A stretch of 64,000 nucleotides of DNA from Gemmatimonadota bacterium (GCA_026706635.1 JAPOYJ010000011.1:88627-152626), one strand, 5' to 3'. Shown: positions 1 through 8,312, counted from the first letter of the stretch. Made by a program: numbers and translations. The notes: generated by a model from the letters alone, not told the origin.

Positions 1-704
1 ATCTGCTTCAGCTGTTCGCGAAGCAGCATCTCGCGCTGCCGCTCGCCCAGCTCCTCCTGGACTTTGGCCTGGATGTCCTCCTGCGCGTCGAGGCGGACGA
101 GCTCCCGCTCGACCGCGAGCAGCGCGGCCTTCATTCGATCCTCGTCGTCGAGGGTCTCGAGGAGAGTCTGCTTCTCGGAGGTGGGGAGGTCGAGCTGGAA
201 GGCGACCAGATCGGCGAAGGCACCGGGGTCGTCGACCCCCTGGATCAGCTGGTTGAGGTTCTCGGCGGTCGCCCCGCGCCGCGTAGCCAGCTCGGCGGCC
301 CGCTCCCGCAGCTCTGCGTCGAGGGCGGTGATCTCGGGATCGTCGGGGTTGGCGAGCATCTGGCGCTCCAGGAGCTCAACGGTGGCCCTGAGCATCGCCT
401 CGCCGTCGTCGGCGAAGGCCAGCGCCCGGGCACGCGTCTCCCCCTGGACGAGAATCTGGATCCCGCGCCGCACACGATGGGTCTGAATTATCCGCACGAC
501 CGTGCCGGTCGCGTAGAGCACCTGGGGGTCGGGGTCGTCCTGGTCGCGGTTCTGTGCGACGGCGAAGAGGCGTCGGTCGCCGTCCAGCGCTTCCTGCACA
601 GCCTCGACCGTGCCGCGCCTGCCAGCCGAAATCGGCACGGCCACGCCGGGGTACACGACCGTGTCGCGCAGCGGCAGCACTGGTAGTGAGAGTCTGCGGC
701 TCAC
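1..704 (-). CDS. lon: Lon protease, N-terminal part (cut by window edge)
   Basis: The reverse strand from a GTG at 704 reads an uninterrupted Lon N-terminal (LAN) substrate-binding domain. It opens with SRRLSLPVLPLRDTVVYPG and continues through segments such as RRGIQILVQGETRA to a coiled stretch ending EELGERQREMLLREQLKQI, the conserved linker ahead of the AAA+ domain. Lon is an ATP-dependent cytoplasmic serine protease (Ser-Lys dyad) that degrades misfolded and regulatory proteins. Only about 234 codons lie in the window; the AAA+ and protease domains are beyond position 1. The GTG is preferred because the domain begins right after it, with a GAGG about 10 bases upstream. The gene diverges from the Nudix gene at 896, so 705-895 holds both promoters. 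Confidence 0.9.
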   Translation of the reverse strand, partial: MSRRLSLPVLPLRDTVVYPGVAVPISAGRRGTVEAVQEALDGDRRLFAVAQNRDQDDPDPQVLYATGTVVRIIQTHRVRRGIQILVQGETRARALAFADDGEAMLRATVELLERQMLANPDDPEITALDAELRERAAELATRRGATAENLNQLIQGVDDPGAFADLVAFQLDLPTSEKQTLLETLDDEDRMKAALLAVERELVRLDAQEDIQAKVQEELGERQREMLLREQLKQ

Positions 705-895
705 GTCGCCGTAACCTCGCCGTCTTAGATTGTCTGTGGTGCGTCTCGCGGGTCGTCGCCTTCGCGATCCCCGCGGCGGTCTGTCCTTGCGACACTAGTA
801 TGGTGTCCGCGTCGCAATGCTGCCAGATGGCGACAGCGCATCGGCCTTATGACGTCGCGGGCGGCACCATGGGTTTTCGGCCAGGAGGTCAATCC

Positions 896-1750
896 ATGTC
901 CTCAACCGGGGGCGGATCCGGAGCGGAGTACCGGATCCCGGCACATAGGCTGCCGAGCGGCTTCGTCGAGACGATATCGCAGGCGCCGAGTCGCCCCTCG
1001 GAGCCTAGAGAGGCCGCCACCGTGGTGCTCCTGCGCGATGGGGACGAGGGACCGCAGGCGCTCCTCCTCCGGCGAAACCGCAGCGCCGGGTTCGTGCCCC
1101 GCGCGTGGGTCTTTCCGGGAGGGAGGGTGGATCCGGCCGACGGAGAGGACGCTCTCGCCGAGCGGTGGACGGGGCTCGGGCGCGAGGAGGCCGCCACGCG
1201 GCTGGCGCTTCCCCGGGATGCCAGTCCACCGGCGATCGCCTACTACGGGGCGGCAGTCCGGGAGGCGATCGAGGAGACTGGACTCTGGCCGGGCGTGACG
1301 CACGCAGGAGGCGCGTTGGGGTCCGACGCGGCGAAGGCGGGCCGGGAGCGCCTGCTGGACGAGGGTGCCACACTAGCCGAGGTGCTCGGCGAGATCGACG
1401 CTCGCCTGGACGGTGCCGCGCTCGAGTACATCGCCCACTGGGTGACTCCGGTCGCGGAACCCCGCCGCTACGACACCCGCTTCTTCGCGGCGAGGGTGCC
1501 CAGCGACGCGGTGGCGCATCACGACGAGCGCGAGATGACCGCCTCGGTTTGGCTCGCCCCCCAGGAGGCGCTCGCACGACACCGCGAAGGCCGCCTTCCC
1601 ATGATCTTCCCGACGATCCGCACACTCGAGGGGCTGCGCGGCTTCGGCACTGTGGCCGAGCTGCTCGCGCACTTCCGGGGCCGTGCTATTCCACGTCAGC
1701 AGCCCGAGATCGTGCGCACCGCCGACGGGGTGGCGCTCCGGATGGAGTAG
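896..1750 (+). CDS. Nudix hydrolase, NUDT19-like with long insertion
   Basis: A 284-residue Nudix-fold protein. The Nudix box is split as in NUDT7/NUDT19-type enzymes: PGGRVD near residue 79 is separated from the catalytic helix AVREAIEETGLW by about 40 residues. This class hydrolyses nucleoside diphosphate derivatives, often CoA or acyl-CoA; the substrate here cannot be read from the sequence. The start is well supported by a strong AGGAGGT at 883-889, six bases upstream of ATG 896. The open frame extends upstream to 554, but that part is low-complexity Arg/Ala and lies in the lon promoter. The protein appears soluble, with no signal peptide. Confidence 0.85.
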   Translation: MSSTGGGSGAEYRIPAHRLPSGFVETISQAPSRPSEPREAATVVLLRDGDEGPQALLLRRNRSAGFVPRAWVFPGGRVDPADGEDALAERWTGLGREEAATRLALPRDASPPAIAYYGAAVREAIEETGLWPGVTHAGGALGSDAAKAGRERLLDEGATLAEVLGEIDARLDGAALEYIAHWVTPVAEPRRYDTRFFAARVPSDAVAHHDEREMTASVWLAPQEALARHREGRLPMIFPTIRTLEGLRGFGTVAELLAHFRGRAIPRQQPEIVRTADGVALRME

Positions 1751-1869
1751 CCCGCCGCGCAACTCCCGCAGGGGGTACCCCCTCGTCCTGGTGATCTGGG
1801 AGTGCGGGCCCCCTTGCACCCTTCGTGCTGCGAGGCGCTTTGCCACCTGGGCGCTTCGCCGGTATCAGT

Positions 1870-1960
1870 GCTCGTCCGGGCCTGTCCACGGACCGCCAGC
1901 GCTTCGCCGCTCTCGGTGCTCGCGCGGGACAGCCCGCGACCGCCAGGTGTTGTCTTCGGC
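1870..1960. repeat. Dispersed CTAG-family palindromic repeat, degenerate copy
   Basis: In the 277-bp gap between the Nudix and cyclophilin genes. The stretch CTGTCCACGGACCGCCAG and, further on, the inverse of CGAGCACCGAGAGCGG match the ends and interior of the 178-bp element at 24878-25055 and the copy at 29938-29998. The CTAG termini are lost here. The rest of 1751-2027 shows nothing recognisable apart from the cyclophilin ribosome binding site. Confidence 0.5.
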
Positions 1961-2027
1961 GGGGCTTATGCCCAGAATATCCCCGTCCTTCCGCCACCCC
2001 CTCACACCACCGATCCCGGAGCCAGCC

Positions 2028-2726
2028 GTGAATCAATCCCGTCCCATCCAGGCTGCATGCGTGCTCGCCGCCCTCTTCACCGTCGTCTGCACCTCGGAGG
2101 CGGCCCAGGAGCAGGCCGAGGAGCCCGCTGCGGAGGAAGCCGTCGCGAACATCCTCCTAACGCCCGCGGCGCTCGTCGAGACCGCCCCGCCGGTATTCCA
2201 CACCCACTTCGAGACCAGCAAGGGCGACTTCACGATCGAGGTCCACCGGGAGTGGTCGCCCAACGGCGCCGATCGCTTCTACAACCTGGTGTCGGCGGGC
2301 TTCTACGACGACGTTCGCTTCTTCCGGGTGATGTCGGGCTTCATGGCCCAGTTCGGCATCAACGGCGACCCGGAGGTCGCGGCCGTCTGGCGCCAGCACC
2401 GGATCCAGGACGACCCGGTGATTCAGAGCAACACCCGGGGATTCATCTCCTACGCGATGGCCGGGCCGAACACCCGCACCACGCAGGTCTTCATCAACTT
2501 CGGGGACAACAGCCGCCTCGACAGCGATGGGTTCTCGCCCTTAGGGCGGGTCGTGGAGGGGATGGAGGTCGTCGACCAGCTCCACGCCGGCTACGGCGAT
2601 GTACAACCCAGGGGCAAGGGACCGAACACAGGCGACTTTCATAGGCGCGGCAACGCCTACCTGGAGGAGAGCTTCCCCGACCTGGACTACGTGGTGAAGG
2701 CCACCGTTTCGGTGCCGGAGCAGTAG
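2028..2726 (+). CDS. Secreted cyclophilin-type peptidyl-prolyl isomerase
   Basis: A 232-residue protein that catalyses cis-trans isomerisation of peptidyl-proline bonds during folding outside the cytoplasm. An N-terminal hydrophobic segment (about residues 8-20, QAACVLAALFTVVC) is a Sec signal, possibly a weak lipobox at TVVC. The cyclophilin fold follows: FETSKGDFTIEV, the active-site region FFRVMSGFMAQFG (R and F of the usual FHRV...FMIQGG), and FINFGDN. The W/F-type residue that binds cyclosporin is not obvious. GTG 2028 is chosen because a GGAG lies six bases upstream and the signal sequence begins directly after; the longer open frame from 1683 runs through a repeat. Confidence 0.85.
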   Translation: MNQSRPIQAACVLAALFTVVCTSEAAQEQAEEPAAEEAVANILLTPAALVETAPPVFHTHFETSKGDFTIEVHREWSPNGADRFYNLVSAGFYDDVRFFRVMSGFMAQFGINGDPEVAAVWRQHRIQDDPVIQSNTRGFISYAMAGPNTRTTQVFINFGDNSRLDSDGFSPLGRVVEGMEVVDQLHAGYGDVQPRGKGPNTGDFHRRGNAYLEESFPDLDYVVKATVSVPEQ

Positions 2727-2777
2727 CGCGGTCCTGCCTGTTCGGGCGCGGCGCGGCTGACGGCCGTCTGCGCCTTG

Positions 2778-4469
2778 CTACCTCGCGGGTCTCGCAGCCG
2801 ACGTGAGCATCCCCACCCCCACCACCACGCCCGCGCCGACCACGTTCAGCCAGAGGAAGGCCACGTCCGTCCTCCACTCGACCACTCCGACCGCCGCCAT
2901 CCCCGCCACCAGCCCGGCGAAGGCGCCCGCGCCCCGTGCCCGGGGGATCATCGCGAGGAGGAAGACGCCTAGGATCGAGCCGTAGAAGTACGATCCCACC
3001 CGGTTCACGACCTCGATCAGCGACCCCAGCCCGACCACGTTGACCGCGACGATGCAGGCAAAGAGCCCCCACAGCCCGGTCGCCGCCCTCGACACCAGCA
3101 GGTAGTGCGCGTCCGAGTCCCGCCGCCGGAACCAGCGCCGGTAGAAGTCGATCACGGTGGTAGTGGAGAGGGAGTTGAGCTCGGAGGAGATGCTCGACAT
3201 CGCTGCCGCGATGACCGCCGCGATGAAGAGCCCCGCTAGCCCGACCGGCATCTCGCCCAGAACGAAGCGCGGGATGATGTAGTTCACGTCGCGCGGCGCT
3301 TCGCCGGTCACCTCCTCGGCCATCGCCAGCGCCTCGGAGCGCACCGCCTGCACGGCCTCGTCGCGCTGAAGGAAATCCGCCATCGCGGCCCCCTGGGGCA
3401 GATTCGCGCCCGGAGGCTGGTTCACCGCGGCGCCTCCTACCCCCAGCCCCGCAGTGCGTCGCGCGGCGTCCCGGAGGACCAGCGCCTCCTCGTAGCGGCC
3501 TTGCAGCGCGGCGTACTCGTCGGGCAGGAGCTCCTGCACCGCCCTTTCGTGAGCCGTGTTGTAGAGGAGCGGCGGCGCCTGGATGTGGTAGTAGACGAAG
3601 ATCATGACGCCCACCAGGAGGATCAGGGCCTGCAACGGGATCTTCCAGTACGCGCTCATCAGGAGCGAGGTGCGGGCCTCGTTCACCGACCTGGCGGCGA
3701 GGTAGCGCTGCACCTGGCTCTGGTCGGTGCCGAAGTACGAGAGCATCAGGAACGTCCCGGCGATCACCCCGGACCAGAAGGTGTAGCGGTCGGTCAGGTC
3801 GAAGGAGAAGTCGAAGACTTGCAGTCGGCCCGTGGCGCCCGCGATCTCCAGCGCGTCGCTTGGCGAGACCGGGAGCTTGACCAGCACGACGACGACCATC
3901 GCCGCCAGCGCCGCGACGATCAGAACCATCTGCTTGACGTCGGTCCAGGTGACGGCCTGAATGCCGCCGATCACCGTGTAGAGCACCGCCGGGACGCCGA
4001 TGATCGCCACGCTACAGACGAGCGGCCAGCCGAAGATCGCCGAGAAGACGACCGCGGGCGCGCCGATGATCACGCCGCACGACATCCCCCGCGACAGCAG
4101 GAAGAGGAGCGCGGTCAGGGAGCGGGTCGGCGCGCCGAAGCGCCGCTCCAGGTACTCGTACGCCGTGTAGACCCCGGCACCGCGCAGGAGCGGCACGATC
4201 GTGACGCCCAGGATCACCATCGCCAGCGGCAGCCCGAAGTAGAACTGCACGAAGCGCAGCCCGTCGGTGGCGCCCTGGCCGGTAGTGCCGATCATGGTGA
4301 TCGCGGAGAGCTGGGTGGCCATGACGGAGAGCCCCACCGCCCACCACGGCAGACTCCGGCGCGCCAGGAAGTAGCCTTCGATCTCCTGGGTGCCGCGCGA
4401 GCGGCGAATCCCGTCCACTACGATGTAGACCAGGTACGCGCCGACGATCAGCCAGTTGATGGGGTGCAT
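2778..4469 (-). CDS. Sodium:solute symporter (SSS family)
   Basis: A 563-residue polytopic membrane protein of the SSS/SLC5 family, cotransporting Na+ with an organic solute of unknown identity. It begins with INWLIVGAYLVYIVVDG, then EGYFLARRSLPWWAVGLSVMATQLSAITMIG, the typical TM1-TM2 Na+-site region. A hydrophilic insertion of about 110 residues (about 310-420) separates YYHIQAPPLLYNTAHERA from NYIIPRFVLGEMP, giving a large loop between transmembrane segments. It lies downstream of a 40-residue membrane protein and ETF-QO on the same strand. Two palindromic operators lie 22-88 bp upstream of the ATG, so a dedicated regulator is likely. No clear Shine-Dalgarno sequence. Confidence 0.9.
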   Translation of the reverse strand: MHPINWLIVGAYLVYIVVDGIRRSRGTQEIEGYFLARRSLPWWAVGLSVMATQLSAITMIGTTGQGATDGLRFVQFYFGLPLAMVILGVTIVPLLRGAGVYTAYEYLERRFGAPTRSLTALLFLLSRGMSCGVIIGAPAVVFSAIFGWPLVCSVAIIGVPAVLYTVIGGIQAVTWTDVKQMVLIVAALAAMVVVVLVKLPVSPSDALEIAGATGRLQVFDFSFDLTDRYTFWSGVIAGTFLMLSYFGTDQSQVQRYLAARSVNEARTSLLMSAYWKIPLQALILLVGVMIFVYYHIQAPPLLYNTAHERAVQELLPDEYAALQGRYEEALVLRDAARRTAGLGVGGAAVNQPPGANLPQGAAMADFLQRDEAVQAVRSEALAMAEEVTGEAPRDVNYIIPRFVLGEMPVGLAGLFIAAVIAAAMSSISSELNSLSTTTVIDFYRRWFRRRDSDAHYLLVSRAATGLWGLFACIVAVNVVGLGSLIEVVNRVGSYFYGSILGVFLLAMIPRARGAGAFAGLVAGMAAVGVVEWRTDVAFLWLNVVGAGVVVGVGMLTSAARPAR

Positions 4470-4490
4470 GAGTCAGCAGCTCATGTCTTC

Positions 4491-4514
4491 GACAGATTCC
4501 AGGGATTATCTGTC
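4491..4514. promoter_or_regulatory. Operator-like inverted repeat 1 (GACAGAT-N10-ATCTGTC)
   Basis: A perfect 7-bp inverted repeat with a 10-bp spacer, 22 bp upstream of the symporter ATG. Its centre is 42 bp (four helical turns) from the centre of the second copy at 4532-4557. Twin phased dyads in front of one transporter gene are typical of a cooperative dimeric repressor or activator. The regulator family is not identifiable. Confidence 0.7.
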
Positions 4515-4531
4515 AGGACCCGTAGGACACC

Positions 4532-4557
4532 TGACAGATTGTACGGGTTATCTGTCA
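4532..4557. promoter_or_regulatory. Operator-like inverted repeat 2 (TGACAGAT-N10-ATCTGTCA)
   Basis: A perfect 8-bp inverted repeat with the same 10-bp spacer length as the copy at 4491-4514. It lies between the small membrane-protein gene (ends 4579) and the symporter start. Confidence 0.72.
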
Positions 4558-4578
4558 CAAATCACTCCGGTCTGGCCG

Positions 4579-4701
4579 CTAGCGGTGGTACGCCGCCTGA
4601 AGCAGCCAGAGCAGGGCTAGCGCCGCGAGCTGGACCACCAGCACCCGCCAGAGCGTGGAGCGGAAGCTTCGCCCACCGCTATCCTCCGTACTCACACTCA
4701 C
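4579..4701 (-). CDS. Small single-pass membrane protein (40 aa)
   Basis: Begins at a GTG overlapping the ETF-QO stop codon (GTGA arrangement), so it is probably translationally coupled; a second in-frame GTG at 4695 would give 38 residues. A short polar N-terminus is followed by one transmembrane helix, RVLVVQLAALALLWLLQ, and a basic tail AAYHR. It sits between ETF-QO and the sodium:solute symporter, the place where small helper subunits of SSS transporters are sometimes found. That partnership is inference from position; no family was recognised with certainty. Confidence 0.5.
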   Translation of the reverse strand: MSVSTEDSGGRSFRSTLWRVLVVQLAALALLWLLQAAYHR

Positions 4702-6476
4702 ATCCGGCGATAGCGCGGCCCGCTCCCCCCCTCCCGGGGAGACCACCGGGGCCCGAGCACATCGGTCGCCTTGCAGTCGATGCAGTTTGGGGCATTTACC
4801 CGCAGTCCGTCCTCGCCTCGCTCGTACACCCCGGCCGGGCAGAGGTGCACGTACATCTCCGCAACCTCGTCCGGCACATCGGCGTGGAGATCCAGGTGCG
4901 AAGGGATGTCGTCGCGCGTCTCGTTCCCGCTCCTGAAGACGGCGTCCGCCTTCGAGAGTGCGAGGGGGCCGCCCGCCTCGACGGGAGTGCCGAGCACCTT
5001 CGGCTCGTGGGCGTCGGGCGCTGTCGCGATCCTGCCCCTCGGGAGCCCACCCCTCGTCAGGGTGGCCAGCACGGCCTTGGCGCCACCTACCGCGAAGCCG
5101 CCCTTGAAGCCCAGGCGCATGTTGCGGGTGCGTCGGAGGTCGGCGACGATCGCGGACTCGTCCACCGCCTGGGTGTAGGCCCCCAGAGCTGCCTCCGAGG
5201 TGTCTCCAGCGCCGAGCGCCGCATAGATCGAGCGAGCCGCCAGGACGCCGGAGTGCATCGCGTAGTGGATGCCCTTGAGCGACGCCACGTCGACGTACCC
5301 CGCCGCGTCGCCGACGATGCAGAGGCCGCTGCCGTGGCGACGTTCGGGGAGCGAGTAGTAGCCCCCCTCCGGGATCGTCCTGGCACCCCACTCCACCATC
5401 TCGCCCCCCTCCAGGACGCGGCGGAAGAGGGGGTGGTGCTTTAGGCGCTGCAGGAGGCCGTGCACGTCGAGACGCGCATTGCGGTAGTCGAGGCTGACCA
5501 CCAGGCCGAGCGCCACCAGGTCGTCGGCGAGCGGGTAGGCGAAGGATCCGCCGAAGGCACCCTCCGCGAGCGGCCATCCCAGCGTGTGGACGATCCGGTC
5601 GAGCGCCTTCGGAACCTCCCAGAGCTCCTTCACCCCGAGCGAGTAGATCTGCGGATTCTCCGATCCGATCCTCTGCCACTCGAGGTAGGCCTGCGTCAGC
5701 GCCCCCCGCGTCCCCTCCGAGAGCACCGTCACCCGTGCGGTCACATCGACCGGCGGCATGTAGTCGGCACCGGGCTCGCCGTCTCGCCCAAGGCCCCGTG
5801 GTGCCGTCCGCACCCCGACCACCCCGTCGCCCTCCACGAGCAGCGCCTCGGCGGGGAATCCGGGGAGAACCGTCACCCCCAGCCTCTCTGCCTGCTCGCC
5901 TAGCCAGCGGACCATCTCCGAGATCGACGCGATGTGGTTGCCGTGATTGCGCATCGTCGGCGGCGCCGGGATGCGGAGCGCCCGCCGCTCGGTGAGAAAG
6001 TGCACCGCCTCCTTCTCGACTGGGCGTCGTAACGGCAAGTCCGACCATGACATAGAAGGAAACAAGCTGCGCAGGACACCCGGATTCACGATCGCGCCCG
6101 AGAGGTTGTGCTCCCCGAGCCCGTCGGCCTTCTCCAGCACCCCGATCTCGATCTCGCCCACCCCGTCCCCGGCCTTCCGGCCCTCCTCCGCCAGGCGGGC
6201 CAGCTCGATCGCCCCGGCGAGGCCGGCCGGACCCGCTCCGACGAAGACCACGTCGAAGGGCACTGCCTCGTCGCCGGGCGGATCCGGGATCAGCAGCCGA
6301 CCGGTGGGGAGCACCTCCTGGTGGCGAGCCGGGAGAATCGTCGCACTCGGTCCTGTCTCTGGCACTTGCTGGCAGTCCTCCGCATAGCCCACCGTAACCT
6401 TGCCCGGCGAATCTAACCTATCGGAGCGCTCGCCCTTTCGCGCTCCGCCTGGGCAGGTCTCCCACGGCATTGTCAT
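4698..6476 (-). CDS. Electron-transfer flavoprotein:ubiquinone oxidoreductase
   Basis: A membrane-associated FAD/iron-sulfur protein passing electrons from ETF to the quinone pool. The FAD-binding VVFVGAGPAGLAGAIELA is near residue 75, followed by the family segments GEHNLSGAIVNPGVL, GNHIASISEMVRWL and GDAAGYVDVASLKGIHYAMHSG. The C-terminal ferredoxin-like part has CPAGVYE and CIDCKATD. Only three of the usual four cluster cysteines are visible: the last Cys of the C-x2-C-x2-C pattern is replaced. The start is uncertain: the conserved frame begins around ARHQEVLPTGRLLIPDPP, so a later GTG (near 6362) may be used instead of the ATG at 6476. Electron donors (ETF subunits) are not in the window. 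Confidence 0.9.
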   Translation of the reverse strand: MTMPWETCPGGARKGERSDRLDSPGKVTVGYAEDCQQVPETGPSATILPARHQEVLPTGRLLIPDPPGDEAVPFDVVFVGAGPAGLAGAIELARLAEEGRKAGDGVGEIEIGVLEKADGLGEHNLSGAIVNPGVLRSLFPSMSWSDLPLRRPVEKEAVHFLTERRALRIPAPPTMRNHGNHIASISEMVRWLGEQAERLGVTVLPGFPAEALLVEGDGVVGVRTAPRGLGRDGEPGADYMPPVDVTARVTVLSEGTRGALTQAYLEWQRIGSENPQIYSLGVKELWEVPKALDRIVHTLGWPLAEGAFGGSFAYPLADDLVALGLVVSLDYRNARLDVHGLLQRLKHHPLFRRVLEGGEMVEWGARTIPEGGYYSLPERRHGSGLCIVGDAAGYVDVASLKGIHYAMHSGVLAARSIYAALGAGDTSEAALGAYTQAVDESAIVADLRRTRNMRLGFKGGFAVGGAKAVLATLTRGGLPRGRIATAPDAHEPKVLGTPVEAGGPLALSKADAVFRSGNETRDDIPSHLDLHADVPDEVAEMYVHLCPAGVYERGEDGLRVNAPNCIDCKATDVLGPRWSPREGGSGPRYRRM

Positions 6477-6559
6477 TCCCCGCGCCCCGGCAGCCCGACG
6501 TTATCGCCGCGCGCACCCACGAAGCTGTACGCCGACGCCCGCCACAGCCAATCCTGAAC

Positions 6560-8197
6560 TCAATCGCACCTCGGGCCGTTCCAGGTGATTCCGTCCAGCC
6601 AATCATCGAACTCCCTCGTGTCGGGCGCGCAGAGGCCGTCGTTGTCGAACCAACTGAACAGCCACAGCAGCGAAAGATCGAGGAATTCCGGCGGAATCTC
6701 GCCGGTCAGCGAATTGCGGCCGAGATACAGCCGTCCGAGATTCGACAGGTTGCCCAGCTCTGGCGGAATCCCGCCGGTTAGCTGATTTTCTTCGAGATGC
6801 AGCTGTTCGAGATTCGAAAGCTTGCCGAGCTCTGGCGGAATCGCGCCGGTCAGCGAATTGTGGTAGAGAGACAACTGTTCGAGATTCGACAGTTCGGCCA
6901 GCTCGGGCGGAATCTCGCCGGTTAGCGAATTCGCGTGGAGGGCCAGCCACTCGAGATTTGACAGGTCGCCCAGCTCGGGCGGAATCTCGCCGGTTAGCGA
7001 ATTGCCACCGAGATACAGGACTTCGAGATTCGACAGCTCGCCCAGCTCGGGCGGAATCCCGCCAACTAGCGAATTGCCACCGAGACCCAGGAATTCGAGA
7101 TTCGGCAGCTCGGCAAGCTCGGGTGGAATCTCGCCGGTTAGTTCATTGCCGTCGAGAGACAACTGGCCGAGATTCGGCAGCTCGGCAAGCTCGGGCGGAA
7201 TCTCGCCCGTCAACAAATTGGAGGTGAGAACCAGGACGACGAGATTCGACAGCTCGCCCAGCTCGGACGGAATCTCGCCAGTCACCTCGTTGAGGCTGAG
7301 ATCCAGGAATTCGAGATTCGACATCTCGCTCAGCTCGGACGGAATCTCGCCCCGCAGCGAATTGTCGCCTCGCGAATTGTCCCTGAGGTTCAGCGTATCG
7401 ACCCGGCCGCCCGCACCCGTGCCCACCCCGTACCACTCGTCAATGGGCCTGTCGGTTTTCCAGTTCGTGTTGTTGGTCCAGTTGTCGCCGTCCAGTTCGT
7501 CGTACAGGATCTCCAACACTGCCCGGTCGGCGGATCGGACAGTCACGGTAAAGGCCTGCGTCGCCGAGAGCCCGCCCGGGTCGGTCGCCGTCACCCTCAC
7601 GTTGGCCGTACCCAGCGACACGCCGCTCACCGTGACCGCGCTCCCCGACACGGACGCCGTCGCCACCCCGGTGTCCGATGGGGTGGCCGTGTAGGTGAGC
7701 GCATCACCGTCTGGATCGCTGAAGTTGCCCGAGACATCCACTTGCGCCGCCTCCCCGACGACCACATCGATGTCCTCGATCGGTTCGCCGGCTACCGGTG
7801 CCCGGTTCGGCACCGTCACCGTGAAGGTCTGATCGGCGGAGAGTCCGCCGGGGTCCGTAGCGGTGACGTCCACCGTGGCGCTTCCCGCCGCAACCCCCGT
7901 CACCTGCGCCGTGGCACCCGACACGCTGACCGTTGCTATGCCCGTGTTCGACGAGCTCGCCGTGTACGTGAGTTCGTCTCCGTCCGGGTCGCTGAAGTAC
8001 GCCGCGAGATCGACCGACTCGGTGCTGCCGACCTCGACCGTCAGGTCCTTTATGCTCTGGGCAACTGGCGACTGGGGCTCGTCGCACCCGACCACCCAGG
8101 AGGCGACTGCGGTCAGGGCGGAGATGCTCAGGGCGAGCCGGAGAGCGCCACGCGTTCCGTGGCGATGAGTAACTCGGTGGCGATAATCTACAGACAT
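6560..8197 (-). CDS. Leucine-rich-repeat lipoprotein with two Ig/cadherin-like domains
   Basis: A 545-residue predicted surface lipoprotein. Signal peptide with lipobox VVGC near residue 38. Two tandem domains of about 90 residues follow, each with DPDGDxLTYTA and TDPGGLSAxQxFTVTV (cadherin/Ig-like). A linker DGDNWTNNTNW then leads into ten plant-type LRRs of 24 residues, each with a variant of LTGEIPPELxxLxNLExL, and a capping end CAPDTREFDDWL...GPRC. Such proteins are presumed to bind ligands or cells at the surface. ATG 8197 has AAGGAG nine bases upstream. That ribosome binding site lies in a remnant of the lipoprotein gene family present at 11171 and 15122, so the gene appears recombined into this place. 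Confidence 0.88.
   Translation of the reverse strand: MSVDYRHRVTHRHGTRGALRLALSISALTAVASWVVGCDEPQSPVAQSIKDLTVEVGSTESVDLAAYFSDPDGDELTYTASSSNTGIATVSVSGATAQVTGVAAGSATVDVTATDPGGLSADQTFTVTVPNRAPVAGEPIEDIDVVVGEAAQVDVSGNFSDPDGDALTYTATPSDTGVATASVSGSAVTVSGVSLGTANVRVTATDPGGLSATQAFTVTVRSADRAVLEILYDELDGDNWTNNTNWKTDRPIDEWYGVGTGAGGRVDTLNLRDNSRGDNSLRGEIPSELSEMSNLEFLDLSLNEVTGEIPSELGELSNLVVLVLTSNLLTGEIPPELAELPNLGQLSLDGNELTGEIPPELAELPNLEFLGLGGNSLVGGIPPELGELSNLEVLYLGGNSLTGEIPPELGDLSNLEWLALHANSLTGEIPPELAELSNLEQLSLYHNSLTGAIPPELGKLSNLEQLHLEENQLTGGIPPELGNLSNLGRLYLGRNSLTGEIPPEFLDLSLLWLFSWFDNDGLCAPDTREFDDWLDGITWNGPRCD
6700..7370 (-). repeat. 72-bp tandem coding repeats (24-aa LRR units)
   Basis: About ten consecutive 72-bp units encode the LRRs of the gene above. 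On the plus strand most carry the recurring ggcggaatctcgccggttag and gagattcgacag blocks. Arrays like this expand and contract by slipped pairing, so copy number probably varies between strains. Confidence 0.8.
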
Positions 8198-8273
8198 GGT
8201 AGCATGCTCCTTCGCCCTCGATGCCGAAGCTCGGCCATGCCAGGCGCACCCAGGGCCGTCAAACAAGTCACAT
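8198..8273 (-). pseudogene. Remnant of lipoprotein gene 3' end (module scar)
   Basis: Reading minus, this segment encodes LAWPSFGIEGEGA, matching the C-terminal PPWPSFGIEGEGAYGY-type motif of the lipoproteins at 11171-11965 and 15122-15913. The flank AACAAGTCACATTGTAAAC also matches the start of the module at 12124. Almost the whole lipoprotein gene is missing between the two landmarks, leaving a deletion scar in front of the LRR gene. Confidence 0.6.
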
Positions 8274-8312
8274 TGTAAACGCTAGTTGTCATTTTGTAAT
8301 CTCCGCGTTACA
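8274..8312. promoter_or_regulatory. 39-bp tandem-dyad element A
   Basis: Two 18-bp dyads, TGTAAACGCTAGTTGTCA and TGTAATCTCCGCGTTACA, separated by TTT. It lies between the TonB receptor gene at 8347 and the LRR gene. Read minus, it contains TTACAA-N16-TACAAT, a plausible sigma-70 type promoter for the LRR gene. First of nine copies in this window. Confidence 0.7.

Noticed and set aside
3501..5444. A 647-codon plus-strand open frame antisense to the symporter and ETF-QO
   Set aside because: His/Asp/Arg-rich composition without any domain; typical antisense frame of GC-rich genes.
6700..7370. Regularly spaced repeats resembling a CRISPR array
   Set aside because: The 72-bp period is in frame and encodes leucine-rich repeats; no spacers of constant length.
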